A stretch of 64,000 nt of DNA from Dactylorhiza incarnata (Eukaryota > Streptophyta > Magnoliopsida > Asparagales > Orchidaceae): positions 4,068,501-4,132,500 of the forward strand of contig JAWHQI010000228.1 of the NCBI GenBank assembly GCA_033032865.1, written 5' to 3'. The notes below the pieces were generated by a model. It saw only the letters and a program-made list of their open reading frames with translations. It had not been told where the DNA came from and did no database searches. The position numbers and the translations under genes are program-made. Positions 10,171-22,110 of this stretch are shown here, in pieces (position 1 is the stretch's first letter; each line of letters opens with the position of its first letter).

Positions 10171-11052
10171 CTAATCCACCAGTTGTGGGGTACAAAGTTA
10201 AAGTTTAGTACTACCTTCCACCCTCAAACGGATTGAAAGACTGAACGTACTAACAGAACTTTGGAAGATATGCTCCGTATGTGCGTCCTGGCTTCAGTAA
10301 AAAGTGGGAAGATCATTTGTTCATGATCGAATTCGCTTACAATAACAGCTATCAAGCAAGTATAAAGATGGCGCCCTTCGAGGTCCTCTATGGTAGAGCT
10401 TGCCGTACGCCCTTGCTTGTGCATAGACAAGCCAGATGAAGCTATTTAAGCGGAAGGAAGTTGAAGATGCGAATTCTACTATCCGAACAATCCGGTAGCG
10501 ATTGTTGGTGGCGCAAGATAGGCAGACAAAGTACTACAATGCCAAACACATAAATGTTGAGTTCATCGTGGGCGACTGGGTGTATCTCAAGATCAAGCCT
10601 TTCAAGGGAGTGTCAAGGATTCAACACTTGAGAAAGCTAATTCCACGATACCTTGGTCTGTTTGAGATACTAGAGTGTGTTGGTGAAGCTGCCCATTGGT
10701 TTGCTCTTTTGACGGAGCTGAGCGGTTTGCACGATGTGTTTCACATCTCTGTGCTGAGGAAAGCTGTGTCAAAGCCTAGCCAAGTGCTGGTGGCAAATCA
10801 AGTGCCGGTCGATGATGGGTTCAAGGCAATGGTCACGCCTATTTGCATCGAAGATAATGATGTCAAGCAGATGCAAAATAAATTGATCAATATGGTCAAA
10901 GTTCGCTGGAATAATTGTGGCCGTGAGGAGCTTTCATGGGAGCATGAGCAAACCATGCATGACGAGTTCCCCGAATTTTTCCATATAGGTACAAGTTATG
11001 TTTTGTATCTTTATGTTTCTTTGCATTGTGCAAATTTCAGGACGAAATTTCT

Positions 11053-11068
11053 TTAAGGGGGAGAGAAT
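11053..11068 (+). other. Element H polypurine tract
   Basis: TTAAGGGGGAGAGAAT lies just before the LTR start TGTAAGACCCC and just after the integrase frame. Confidence 0.85.
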
Positions 11069-13084
11069 TGTAAGACCCCAATTTTCAAGTGCACATAATT
11101 CAAAATGTTTTGAAGTCTTGGAGCTAGCGCCAGGCGCTAGGGCAAGTGCCGGCGGTAACTCGAGAGGACTTATGCGTGTCGTCGATGAGTCTACGGGTTC
11201 AGGAGTCGATCGGCGGGATCAGGACCCGATCGACGGGAGCTAGCGCCAGGCGCTAGGGCTAGTGCCGGCGGTAGGTATCTTATTGTTGATCGATAATTCA
11301 ACGGGATCGCAACCCGATTGACGTGACCGCAACTCGATCGACGGGAGATAGCGCCGACGTTAGAGTCGGCGGTAGCTCTCCCGTCGATTCTTTAAGCGGT
11401 TGTGGGTAAGGTTGGCCGTACCGCCTCTGGGCTAGCGCCAGGCGCTAGTTTCAAGCGTTGGCGGTAGCGATTTAATATATAAGGCAGCCAAGTTCACTTT
11501 CCCTTCCAAAGTCTAATTTAAGTCTCTTTTCTAAGGCAAGAAAGTCGAGATCAGAAGGAAGGAGGTCACTTGGACATAGTTGTTCGTTGAGTCGAGGGCA
11601 AATCTGTGAAGGAGATTCTTGTATGCTTGTTCCATCGTCGACTTCGTGAAGAGAAAGCTGATTCGACAAAATCTAGCAGGTTCTCTCTCAGTTCTATAGC
11701 ACCAAAACGAGCACCAAGGGTAACGATTCTCCTCCCTATTCTTTCGACATGTGCGTCCTTTGATTTGCATGGTAGTAGGAAGATTTCCACTAATTAGTGG
11801 ATAGGTTTCTTTCGACGGGTGATATGGATTATCCCCGTAGAAATTGCATATAGAGTCCAGAATCAAAGTACGGATATAGGCATGTTGTGTGAATCCCATA
11901 TGGAGAGGTTTGTCTAGATTGGTGATGTTGATATACTATGTTGCACTCCGGAGAAGACTTCGAGTATGTATGCTTGTTTTTGGGTTTCTAGGTGTTGTGA
12001 TTTGCTGAAGGGAGTCCTGGAGGCTACCTCCAGGAAATACCCAGAAGAGCTGGAAGATATTTGTTCTGTTGGCTAGCGCTCAGCGCTAGTGCTAGCGCCG
12101 ATGCTAGTTCCAGTGATATTGGATATCATGTGGTGTGTTGGAAAATAGCCCCTGAGGTTGTTCTAAGGACCCAGTGAGGTTGTCTCGTTGTCAGGCAGAT
12201 GTGAAAGCTTACCCGCATCGTGTAGACTTGATTGCGATGATTGAGCACGGGCCTAGTTGATCCGAACCCTCCTGTTGTGGTGGTGAAGAGGTCTCACCTT
12301 GGTGCACTGGGTTATGGAAGAGTGTCGAAACTTCGCGTGTATGACCTAGATTAAATGACCATCCAAGTTGAAAAAGGACTAGTGGATACAAGAGTACCAG
12401 AACTTTGTGTGTATAGCCTAGCTCAAACTTAACATCTAAGTTGAAAAAGGACTTGTGGATGTCGTGTCTTCAGAGCACAATACGTGTGGCTATTTCTATG
12501 CAGTGCTTAGACGCACCTGTGAAATATATACTGCTATTGCTTGCTTGCAGGGAAGGAGCACCACCGCCAGGGCATGGGTTGGGTTCGTTATAATCTGGGT
12601 CAGATAAAGCTGACCGGTTACTGGTTTTGCCACCGCTTGGTGGATTGTGACATAGAGGTCCTAGAGAGCTGAGCGGGAAATAGCGGGTTGGAGAGCTGAG
12701 CGGGAAATAGCGGTCCTAGAGAGCTGAGCGGGAAATAGCGGGTTGGAGCCCCAGATGCTGTGCTTTGCTGGCCCTCGAAGGCCCAAGTGTTTTGCATGGT
12801 TTTACTTCATGTATTGTCGGCATGCGTGTCGATGTTTGTAAAATATGTAATAAGACAAGCTCACTTTGTTGTATTTTCATTCCTAGTTGTTAAAGTGGAC
12901 AGGTTGTGAATTGGTTTTACCTTAATTAAATAAATGCTTCTGTTGTGTGACTCTATGTGCTGGAATTGTTTTCTTATAAACTATTTAAAACTAATTTAGT
13001 AATGCGCTCTTCTGTTTGTTTAAAATGGCGTGAGGTCCAGGCTGGACCTACTGTTATATTCTATGTAACAGGGAGGGTGTTACA
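11069..13084 (+). repeat. Element H 3' LTR (chromovirus)
   Basis: A 2,016-bp LTR from TGTAAGACCCC to GGGTGTTACA. It contains GAGCTAGCGCCAGGCGCTAG at 11121-11140, a near copy at 11238-11254 and further copies at 11430-11450 and 12073-12110. GATCGACGGGA words lie between them. A TATA-like TTTAATATATAAGG is at 11470-11483. Near 12656-12740 a GAGAGCTGAGCGGGAAATAG unit is repeated three times. A fragment with the same beginning is at 38302-38386. Confidence 0.85.
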
Positions 13085-14277
13085 GTATATAGCTATATAA
13101 GGCTACATATATAATACTTATATATATCCTATATATATAAGCTAGCTTATATAGAAATTCATCAATATAAGTTTTTTTATATTTTATAGCCTATTTAGTC
13201 TTCTTTTTCCGGGTCTTATATATATACATATATATACATATATATGTATATATATACATATATATATATGTACATACATATATATGTATAAATATGTATA
13301 TATATATATATTCTTCTTTTATGTAGCTAAATATATAGGCTATAAGAATAGGCCTATATATTAGAAGACTATATTGAAGATGAAGCCTATTCTATATTAC
13401 ATATAATATTCTTCTTCTATTTTGTCCATATAACAGGCCTTCTTTATAGGCTAATATACATATATATAATATATAAACATAGTCTATTATATAGCCTATA
13501 CATGCATATATAGTATATATAGCCTATATATTCAATAACTATATAAGAAGTATATATATAGCTTATATATATTCCTATAGGATCCTTTTTATGTATTTTA
13601 TATATCTTATTCTTATAAAGCTTTCTATATTATAAAGGATTCTTATACTTCTTCTATAGCCTATTCTTATATAGAATATTCTTCTTCTACTATAGTATAA
13701 ATAAAAGAAGAAAAATAAGCCTATATAGAATATAATTCATATAGCTACATTGAAATATATATAGGCTACATGATAGAAGGATAAATAGGCTATATAGACT
13801 ATATAAACTTATTATATAAGAATCCAATATAGCCTATACTATATTGGCATATATATGCTATAAGAATAGAAGTATATAGGCTATAAGTAGTCTATAGTAT
13901 ATATATAGAAGAAGAATAGGATATATACTATATTGGCCTATAATAAGTTTATATAAGCTTATGTAGCTATGTTCTTATAACCTAAATTGTCTATATATAG
14001 ACTACTATACTATATAGGCTATTATATTACCCAATATCTCATTTCTTCTTCTTTTTTCTATATATAGTCTATATATAGACTCTATATATAGCATATTATA
14101 AGAAGAATAGTTATATATCCTATAACTGATATATAGGCTTTTTATTATTTTATATATAGCTAGAAGAAGATAGGCTATATAGCTACATAAGAAGAAGAAC
14201 AGTCAATATATATAAACTACATAGCTATAAAGGCCTATATAGACAATAATATAAGATGCATATATATTCAATATAGG
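13085..14277. repeat. AT-rich low-complexity block rich in TATATAGGC/GCCTATATA palindromes
   Basis: 1.19 kb built almost only from (TA)n runs, AGGCTATATA, TATATAGCC, AGAAGAA and TTCTTCT words, with many self-complementary stretches (for example around 13220-13310 and 14060-14110). It has no ORF. It lies exactly between the end of the H LTR (GTTACA, +) and the outward end of an oppositely oriented gypsy LTR (TGTAACA at 14278). I recognise no transposon ends. It could be an expanded microsatellite or a recombination product. Confidence 0.7.
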
Positions 14278-14917
14278 TGTAACATCCTGTCAGTACAAAC
14301 AAAATAATAGTAGGTCTGGCCAGGACCTCACACCATATTGAACACACTAGCAAGATTTTAATACAATGAAAACAAAAAAGAACTACACGAGGGTATCCCA
14401 AGCGTAAGCGGAAGCATTAATTAACATTAATTTCAGAATTGTCCACTATCCCAGGAATAAAACCAATAAGAGTTACGGCCTTAAGGCCTTACATTCACAC
14501 AATGTCTTTAACTCAAAACATACTTCGGCACGTAGGCCGGCAATATAAGGAAAGAAGTAAACAGAGGTTGGCCTTCAAGGGCCAACACAACATATGGCAT
14601 CGATCCGCTACTTTCCTCTTGGCTCACCAGCACCTGCACCAACATCAAATAAGAGGTAAATGAGGGTCAGCTATGAGATGACTACATACTGCGTAACGAT
14701 CCCACCCCTCGACCATCTAGCCGGCTAAGGGGTGTGTCGCCGCTAATCCTGCAAGCATACCATAAATGCAACAAGTAATCAAATAAAGAAAGTGCATTTA
14801 CACTACTCAGGGTGAGGTTTCAAGCACAATCAATCTTCTCGGTTGAGCATCAAAGTAAGGGGAACCTAGGTATGCACATGATGATGGTTGTGTTCTCCTA
14901 GAGGATTCCCACAACCA
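14278..14917 (-). repeat. Fragment J: 3' portion of a gypsy LTR, inverted relative to H
   Basis: On the minus strand this ends ...GTGAGGTCCTGGCCAGACC...AGGATGTTACA, clearly related to the H LTR end (GTGAGGTCCAGGCTGGACC...GTGTTACA). GCTTGCAGG and GGCCTTGAAGGCC-like stretches also have counterparts in H. The fragment stops where homology to the C LTR begins (about 14918). It has no coding content; the two short ORFs across it are not supported. Confidence 0.7.
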
Positions 14918-15818
14918 AAATTTGTCGGCAGCAAGAATGTCATTTGCAAGAATGAAGAAAGCCGACAAAGATGATTTGTGATTTCTAATAATAGGCACGA
15001 CTAGGGTTATTTTAAATAACCCTTAATTATTTATAGCAATCCTTCTCTAACAGCTAGAATCAAAATATATGGAAGGATCTCCATGTGTATTGTACATGGT
15101 GAAGACCTTAAAGGATAGCCGTCAGCGATTTCAAAAATGAAAGCCGTTTTTCTTCATTCGTCGAGTGAACTCGTGAAGTCTTTGGACTACTCGATGAATT
15201 CATATAACTACTCGCCGAAAACTTCTTGATAACTCATCAAAAAGAACTTAGCTGAATGTTGAGATGGGAAGAATCATTAACTTAGACCACTCGAGAACTT
15301 CTCGAGAGCACTCGACAAATTCGTCGAGTGTTCACGAGAAATCAACAGACCACTCGACGAATTCGTCGAGTGTTCTCGAGTGAACACTTGATTTACTCGA
15401 CAAAAATACTTGATTAATTTTATCAGCAACCTTTTGAGTAATCTCGACTAACTGAGCAAGTCCTAACGAGATGAATTAGTCGATACTCCTTGAGAGTACT
15501 CGAGGAAAATTACTTAGATAATTTTTCTTCCAATACAGAACATAGCATCAGCTCCTTCTTGACTTTTCCTTAGTGTTTGAATATGAAGTACACCCAATAG
15601 AGAGATTTCACATGAGTAAACAGCTTGGTCTACACAATGAGAAATTACCTTACATAGGCCTGTGTTTTATGACTCATTGAAACCGAACATTGGTTTGTAC
15701 TTAGCAATTATAGCATGCAAACACATAACTAAAATACCATATCAAATATAATATCAATTTATCTTAGTTCAAGGGGCACTTCTTCAAATCAAGGCTGTTG
15801 TGGCTACAATACCCAACA
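14918..15818 (-). repeat. Element C 3' LTR, truncated
   Basis: Homologous to 34252-35151 of the C 5' LTR (starting AATTTGTCGGCAGCAAG) up to ...ACCCAACA at 15818. It is followed by ATCTCCCCCTATTTG, the reversed polypurine tract. The remaining ~640 bp of LTR is absent; gypsy fragment J abuts instead. A perfect 20-bp palindrome ACTCGACGAATTCGTCGAGT lies at 15352-15371 among many CTCGA/TCGAG words (15160-15510). Confidence 0.85.
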
Positions 15819-15835
15819 ATCTCCCCCTATTTGAA
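15819..15835 (-). other. Element C polypurine tract
   Basis: Minus strand reads TTTCAAATAGGGGGAGAT next to the LTR TGTTGGG. It is the same tract as in E and D. Confidence 0.85.
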
Positions 15836-15994
15836 AAAGTCAGAACTTTATCTACTAAGTTGAATTGCATAGACAATAAACATAATCACAAAGAAAGATA
15901 ATGACATAATGAATTGAGATAAATAAAGTATCAACAAAACATTAATAAATATATAAATGTTTTTAAGAGTCATTCACAAAGTCACAACACAAAG

Positions 15995-16263
15995 CTATGG
16001 CATTTTGGCCTTCTCCAATTTACTCTTCTTCAGCTGCCTATTAACACAAGCATTGGGCTTGGGGTTGTACTTTCGAGGAGCTGGAGGAGCATCTGGATTA
16101 TTGTACCCATAAGTTCTAAAGTGGATCTTTCTCTTTAGCTTTGATGCTTTGTGCATGTTTATCTTCTCTTGACTGTAATGATTTTGTGGAAGCTCATTAG
16201 AAATATCAATCAACTTGAAGGTCTCCAGAATTATGCCTTTAGAAATATGACTCCAAACTTGAG
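15995..16263 (-). pseudogene. Element C aORF, C-terminal end (displaced by B)
   Basis: Open minus frame ending RKYNPKPNACVNRQ..KKSKLEKAKMP. It is parallel to the D aORF end (IRYFPRPFVYFQ..KEVAES) and the E end (YHPKPFEYF). The coding part continues on the other side of element B at 25706. The CATAT target copy of B is at 16264-16268. Basic, Lys/Arg-rich tail. Confidence 0.72.
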
Positions 16264-16268
16264 CATAT
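16264..16268. repeat. Target-site duplication of B, left copy (CATAT)
   Basis: CATAT here and at 25701-25705 precisely flank element B. Confidence 0.88.
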
Positions 16269-17252
16269 TTTTGTATCTGTAAGCGCCCTTGGGGGGGGGG
16301 GGGTGAATAAGGGTTTTAAAACTTTTATTATATTTTGAAATACTTGAAAAGCTAAGTGATCAAAATAGAGCAAAATCAAGTGAAATAAAATAGAGACATG
16401 ATTTTATTAATATGAAATGTAGGTTTACAAAACATGATTTCTTATGAGGCTAGAAATCGAAGGCGAAAAGTAAAATCTCGTATGTTTTCTATCCCAACTC
16501 GTATCCCCTAGACCAAACCTAGATCTAGTCGCCAACATGAGGCGAATTTCTCTCTAAGTCCTATCAAGACCTAGTCGCCAACACGGGGCAAATTTACTAA
16601 GCCATTACAAGAATGAAAAATAATAACAATATTAAAAACTCCCTCTTGAAGAACTTCTGAAGTTGGAGATGAAAGACCACTGTAGAATAAGCATAGTTGA
16701 AGCGATTGTCGGTCGGATGCGGCGTGTAGAAATCCTCCTTCATAAACTCACGAAACATTGGGTGGGAGATCAACTCTCGACAGTATAAATCTTTGGAAAT
16801 TTGGCACTAGAACTCTCTCTGGGATGTGTGTTCGAAACAAGAGAAGAGGTCTCCTTTTTATAGCGTTGGACCTAGCACTTGCACTAGCACTACCGCCAGC
16901 GATATCCCTGTTTAGGAAATATTCTTCATGTGCGTATCTTCATTCCATGAAAACTCTCCCGACATTCCTCATGTGCGTCGAGATAGCACCTGCGCTAGCA
17001 GCTACTGCCTGGCACTAACGCCTTCTAAAATAGCTCCCAAAATAGCTCTAATCAGAGCTAGCTCCTATGCTAGGTGCAACCGCCGACGTTATTGGGCATG
17101 TGGGAATTTTGGCTTCAAACTTGGGGGCAACCTTCTTATGTTATCCTTGTGTCATATGGCATTGTTTCCTGCACACTTAAACACACAATATCAAATACAC
17201 ATAGGATTTGTTATTCTCAAACATAGGAGATGCGGAAGACCATGTTCCAATA
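16269..17252 (-). repeat. Element B 3' LTR
   Basis: Homologous to 24631-25700 over its length. The left terminus is degenerate (TTTTGTATCTGT against TGTTGGATCTGT), and the right end is TTCCAATA (against TTCCAACA). It has a G tract of about 14 at 16291-16304 at the CACCC-TCTAGG end signature. CpG motif relatives lie at 16863-16900 and 16985-17100. Confidence 0.88.
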
Positions 17253-19584
17253 AACTCCCCCTTTTTATAATAACAAATCCATTAATGATAAATCAGAGAA
17301 TTAATACATAAAGCATGATGAATCCTACTTGCGTGTGTGTGAGTGGTGACTTAGAATAATTGTCAATTTTGGTATTTAGAATTGCAACCCCTAAATATAT
17401 GCTCCCCCTATGTGAATGTTCCCATTATATGTAAGTTATCTTCTTAATCTTTAATCATGTTAGTTTTCCCTTTTGATAGCGATTATTATTTATCATGTTA
17501 GTGCTCCCCCTTTTGTTATTAGCAAAAGTGGGTTAAGGTAGCAAGAGACATTGAAAGAGGTTATTTGATAAGAAAAGATAAGGCATGATTGAGCTTTTAG
17601 AGGAAATTAGATGATGAGAAGTTTTTAGCACAATAATTTTCATAGAAATAAATAAGATTTTTTAGCATAAAAATGATATGAGTGTTAGAACAAACAATAT
17701 AAAGTTTACCAAGCAAGTCTATCATTTGATGAAGGAAAGGAATTTTGAGATTCAAGTGATTATACACACAAATGAAAAGGCTATAAATAAGCATGAAAGC
17801 GCAAGGTAAAAAATATACGGTAATGATGCGGAAGACTTATAAAAATACATAAATATCTTTTTGTAAACATGACGATTTATAGGAAGAAATATGAGTTTAA
17901 GTCCAAAATAAGAAGTTGTTTTTGTAAATCATTTTTCTTTAAAAATTATTGAAGGTTCAACCAAGCATGAAAGTAAGATATCAAAAAGAAACTACTGCAA
18001 TGTTATTTCAATTCACAAATTCAAGAAATACCAAATAGTGTAGAGAGCAAGCTAGGTTATTTAGTTCATTTTTATATAAGGAGTAGTAAAGAATTAACAT
18101 TAGGATCCAATACTCGTGAGAAGAAGTTCTATGGAAGATAATGATGTGCACATAAGTGTATTTTGAAGAGAGTAAACAAATAATTTAATCAAAAATACAA
18201 GACATATGTAGAGTAAAGTGCACAATAAAACAAAAATAATTTTACTTCCATACACTTCAATGCACATAGAAAAAAATGTACAACTACCAAGGTGCTCTAC
18301 ACACACAATGCTCATTAAGACTTATCAGGGTGCAAAGTAGTGCTTGGGGGATCACACACATTATTTTTTACTATTGATATTTTTTTGTGTTCCGGTGTAC
18401 TTAAGAATAAGTGTTGAAAAAAACTAAGGTTTGCACAAGACACTTTACTATTCTTTCCAAGGTGCTCATACTTATCAGGAGGTTCAAGTAGTGCTTAGTG
18501 GAGTTATCTTTGTCAATTTATTTCATGATTTTTTTTATTGTACAAAGATCTCTGAATACACTTATTTTGCAAACCAATGAAATTTTGAAAGCACAACCAC
18601 TATTCTTAATTATTAAGAGTGCAAATAAATGTAGTGTTGGTAATATACTTGTGCAATTTTAATTCATTGTACAATTACAATACACAAGCAAGCATTCTTA
18701 GATTAAAAGCATATGTAGACTTAGCCAAAATAAGTGAGTGAATAAATATCATTATCAACCATAAAACATTTACTCATACTTGAGGCATGCTATGCTTAGT
18801 TCTACACAGCCTTTTCATTATAATTGATGCACTTATGATTAGATATATCAAAGCATGATAAAAACAATGTTCAAAGTAGGTTAAAAAGGTTAATTGCAAC
18901 ATTGTAGAAGGTCTAAATGATAGATTAAACCATGCTTGATTTTCACAATAAAGTCCGTACAGTTTTTTTTAATATTTTGAAAAATAATTTGGATTTAAAG
19001 TTTGAACTCTTAAAATTGATCTTGGACATCTCGAGGTCTACCCTGTGAGGGGTTCACACCGGTACTAGGATATGTGATGGGTTGACATCCTAAATCTCCC
19101 TTTCTCAAAATACATGTAAATAAAAAAGTTAACGTCAAGAAAATAATTTTTGATAATTCTTTGTTTTAAATTTTTGTATTCGATTTTTGCATATTGAAAT
19201 TGAAATTAAACAAACAAACAAACAAACAAACAAAGAAAGGAAGAGAAAACAAATATTCTTTGTAATTTGGCTTTTGTAATTTTGTATTTTAATTTTTGAA
19301 AAATCAATTAAAGGCAGAAATGCAAAAATAAATAGTACAAATAAAAGAGCATATTTTTAGGGATTTTTCAAAAATTGAAAAATACTGAAAATCAGACAGG
19401 TGCGCTAACGCCGGTGCTAGAGCTAGCGGGGCAAACAGTACACTAAATTTTAGGATTTTGAAAAATCTAATTTTTTATTTTGATTAAGTGTCCAATGATT
19501 AGTTTCATACAAAAATTTCAGAAGATTTCAAGATGTTTAGATAGGTAAAAATAGCATAAAAATGATTGTGTTTATGAATGTGAC
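17253..19584. other. Element B polypurine region and post-pol spacer
   Basis: Begins with AAACTCCCCCTTTTT (reversed polypurine tract), followed by 2.3 kb of AT-rich sequence with no convincing ORF. 18100-18720 matches the spacers of A and F. Two versions of the block CCAAGGTGCTC...CTTATCAGG..G.AAGTAGTGCTT are present (18288-18350 and 18455-18500). A (CAAA)n microsatellite is at 19208-19232. The CpG island TGCGCTAACGCCGGTGCTAG is at 19400-19419, just downstream (minus sense) of the pol stop. Confidence 0.75.
19208..19232. repeat. (CAAA)n microsatellite
   Basis: About six CAAA units in tandem inside the B spacer. Confidence 0.9.
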
Positions 19585-21110
19585 TTAACTCGAAAGTTCT
19601 TGGACACCTAATTCCAGTCATAGTAATCGAAATCTTGCATCGGGAAGAGGTTTAGTGAATATGTCAGCAATTTTTGAGTCTGTACCAATGAAACTTACTT
19701 TTGCATGCTCTTTCTTAATATGATCCCTAATGAAATGATGGTGAACATCTATGTATTTGGATATAGAGTGGTGTACGAGATTATTTGTAAGATCTGTGGC
19801 ACTTTTGTTGTCACATTTGAGATTAATGTTTTAGAGATAAAAACCCAAATCCTCTAGAGTTTGGCTCATCCATAAATCTTGTGCACAACAACTCCCAACA
19901 GCTATGTATTCATCCTTTGTGGTGGAGAGTACTACCAAAGATTATTTACTGCTAGACCATTCAACTAATGAGGGTCCTAAAAAGTGGCAAGTATCGCTAG
20001 TGCTTTTCCGATCAAGTGAACATACGGCATAATTCAAATTTAAATAGCCATGTAGTGTAAATGAATAATTATGTGGGTACCATAATCCTAATTTAGATGC
20101 CCCTAATAGATATCTAAAAATATGTTTTACCGCTTTTAAATGAGATTCTTTTGGATTGGCTTGAAAGCGAGCACATAAACATACGACAATCATTATATCT
20201 GGTCTAGATGCACTTAAGTAAAGAAGAGATCCAATTATACCTCTATATAAAGTTTGATTGATAGAGATTCCAGATTCATCTTTTCCTAGTTTTAAAGAAG
20301 CACTCATAGGTGTAGAAGTTTGTTTAAGATTTTCAAATCCAAACCGTTTAAGCATATCATGAACATATTTTGTTTGGCAAATAAAAATACCATCATTTCG
20401 TTGTGAAATTTGAAAATCAAGAAAATAAGAGAGTTCTCCAACAAGGCTCATTTCAAATTCATTTTTCATTACTAAGACAATTTCATTACACAACTCTTCA
20501 TTAGTGGCTCCAAAAATGATATCATCAACATATATTTATAAAATAATTAAATTGTTACTATTTTGCTTAATGAAGAGTGTGTTGTCGGCACTTCCCATGA
20601 CATAACTGTGCTTAAATAAAAATGATGTAAGTCTTTTATACCATGCACGGGGCGCTTGTTTTAAACCATAATGCGCTTTTTCTAATTTATAAACATGATT
20701 AGCAAATTTTTCATTTCTAAAATTGTGGGGTTGTTCTACATAAAATTATTCTTTTATAAACTCGTTTAGAAAAGCACTTTTAACATCAATTTTAAATAAT
20801 TTTATTCTTATGAAACTCGCAAATGCCAAAAAAAATTGTATTGATTCTAAGCGAGCAATGGGTGCAAAAGTTTCTTTAAAATCTACCTCCTTGATTTGAG
20901 AAAAACCTTGAGCGACTAAGCGAGCTTTATTTATTGAAATTCTAGATTCACCATCTAATTTATTTTTAAAAATCCATTTTACGCCAACAACGTGATGATT
21001 AGATGGATGTTCTTCTATATTCCAGACTTTATTTCTTTCAAATTGATCTAACTCTTCATTCATAGGCAAAAACCAAAATTCATCATTTAAAGCGGTCGAA
21101 ACATTTTTAT
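19585..21110 (-). pseudogene. Element B reverse transcriptase and RNase H
   Basis: Minus strand. RT begins MPMNEELDQFERNKVW, then [46 protein letters not shown], and YGLKQAPRAWY. The catalytic YVDDIIFGAT (about 20500-20530) follows in the same sense after a stop. A 183-aa open stretch covers GELSYFLDFQI to RKSTSDTCHFLG. RNase H continues with YIAVGSCCAQ, KCDNKSA, HHSISKYIDVHHHFIRDHI and IADIFTKPLP, ending LGVQELSS at a stop at 19585-19587. There are at least six stops or shifts. The protein is highly similar to that of A. Confidence 0.9.
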
Positions 21111-21377
21111 GTTCAATTTCAAAAACAAAGCAGATATTTGAAAAAGTTTCATTAAGAGATGATCGAGTTCTTACCCCAATAGATGGTTCCCCAATAAATA
21201 GCTCCTTTGGATGATTCTATAAGAAGTTTATGATGCTTGGAGTCACGTGTACATCTTCCTTGGCCTCCTCCTCCTCCTCTTTGGAAGGTTCCCCTTCGTC
21301 GTGCTCCAAAGATGGCAAAGGTTCATCATTTGCACCAAAAGGAAGTTTTTCTACACAAGGAATAAATTCTTCAAATT

Positions 21378-22110
21378 TTACATTAATAGACTCTTCAACC
21401 TTACTTTTTCTTTGCTAAATATTCTATAGGCTTTACTAGTTGGAGAGTAACCAAGAAATATTCCTTCATCACATTTTTCATCAAACTTTCCTAAAGCATC
21501 TTTTGTATTGAGAATAAAACATTTACAGCCAAATACTTTACAATATGATACGTTAGGTTTCTTTTGATAGTATAGTTCATACGGTGTGAGATTTAAAGAT
21601 GGATGAAGCATGACTCTATTCATTACATAACATGATGTGCTAATGGCTTCAGCCCAAAAAGACAGGTAATTTATATTCAGATAACATAGTATGTGTTTGT
21701 TCTTGAATTGTCCTATTCTTTCTTTCTACAACATTGTTTTGTTGAGCTGTGCGAGGAGCAGAGAATTCATGCTTAATACCTAACATTTCGCTAAAAGATT
21801 TAAAATTTTCATTTTCAAATTCTCTTCTATGATCTGAGCGAATGGATTTTATTTTTAAATCTAGTTCATTTTGAATACGAGTACATAGTTTTGAAAATTC
21901 GCAAAACGCATCAGATTTGAAAGAGAAAAATAAAGTCCAACAATATCTAGAGAAATCATCTATTAAAACAAAAGTATATATTCTACCACCAAGATTTGCG
22001 GTGCGAATGGGGCCAAAAAGATCCATAGGAATTAGTTGCAAGGGTATTGTAGTTGAAATTTCATTTTTTCTTTTAAAAGTAGATTTAGTGAATTTTCCTT
22101 TTTGACATGG
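21378..22110 (-). pseudogene. Element B integrase
   Basis: The open piece 21649-22041 carries the copia integrase core: MDLFGPIRTANLGG (first catalytic Asp), IDDFSRYCW, SIRSDHRREFEN (second Asp region) and APRTAQQNNVVERKNRTIQE (catalytic Glu). The piece 21378-21623 has LNLTPYELYYQKKPNVSY, VFGCKCFILN and EGIFLGYSPTSKAYRIF, the GKGY-like C-terminal part. A stop follows FLG at 21649. A short GAACA-rich linker to RT with simple repeats lies at 21200-21380. Confidence 0.88.

Larger units (their letters stand above)
9290..11056 (+). pseudogene. Element H integrase C-terminal half with chromodomain-like end
   Basis: A first fragment (9290-9360) reads LHSVPHSIVSDR, a gypsy integrase core motif with its catalytic Asp. 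After the foldback the gene resumes at 10171 with GTKLKFSTTFHPQTD, then NRTLEDML, EFAYNNSYQASIKMAPFEVLYGRACRTP in shifting frames. An open 184-aa stretch (10502-11056) has Q.KYYNAKH....GDWVYLKIKPFKG and PRYLGLFEI, the integrase C-terminal module. It ends in VRWNN.GREELSWEHEQTMHDEFPEFF, a chromodomain-like tail. Stops and frameshifts in 10171-10500 show it is dead. The product would insert element DNA into chromatin. Confidence 0.88.
9285..13084 (+). mobile_element. Element H: Ty3/gypsy chromovirus, 3' part
   Basis: The integrase end with a chromodomain-like tail, a polypurine tract and a 2-kb LTR (TGTAAG...GTTACA) identify a chromovirus (Tekay/CRM-like clade) on +. Integrase is entered at about 9290, where the E LTR ends, so E is inserted in H. 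It is interrupted again by the foldback at 9366-10165. The 5' part of H must lie left of E, outside the window. Confidence 0.85.

Noticed and set aside
9174..10174. Several overlapping ORFs on both strands, 78-158 aa, across the foldback
   Set aside because: They are mirror images produced by the palindromic SINE-like units and share no protein-family motif.
13085..14277. Interpretation as a centromeric satellite
   Set aside because: No regular monomer length is visible; it is word-based low complexity and not a tandem array of a 150-180-bp unit.
14439..14998. Small ORFs in fragment J and at its border with the C LTR
   Set aside because: They lie in LTR sequence and match no family.
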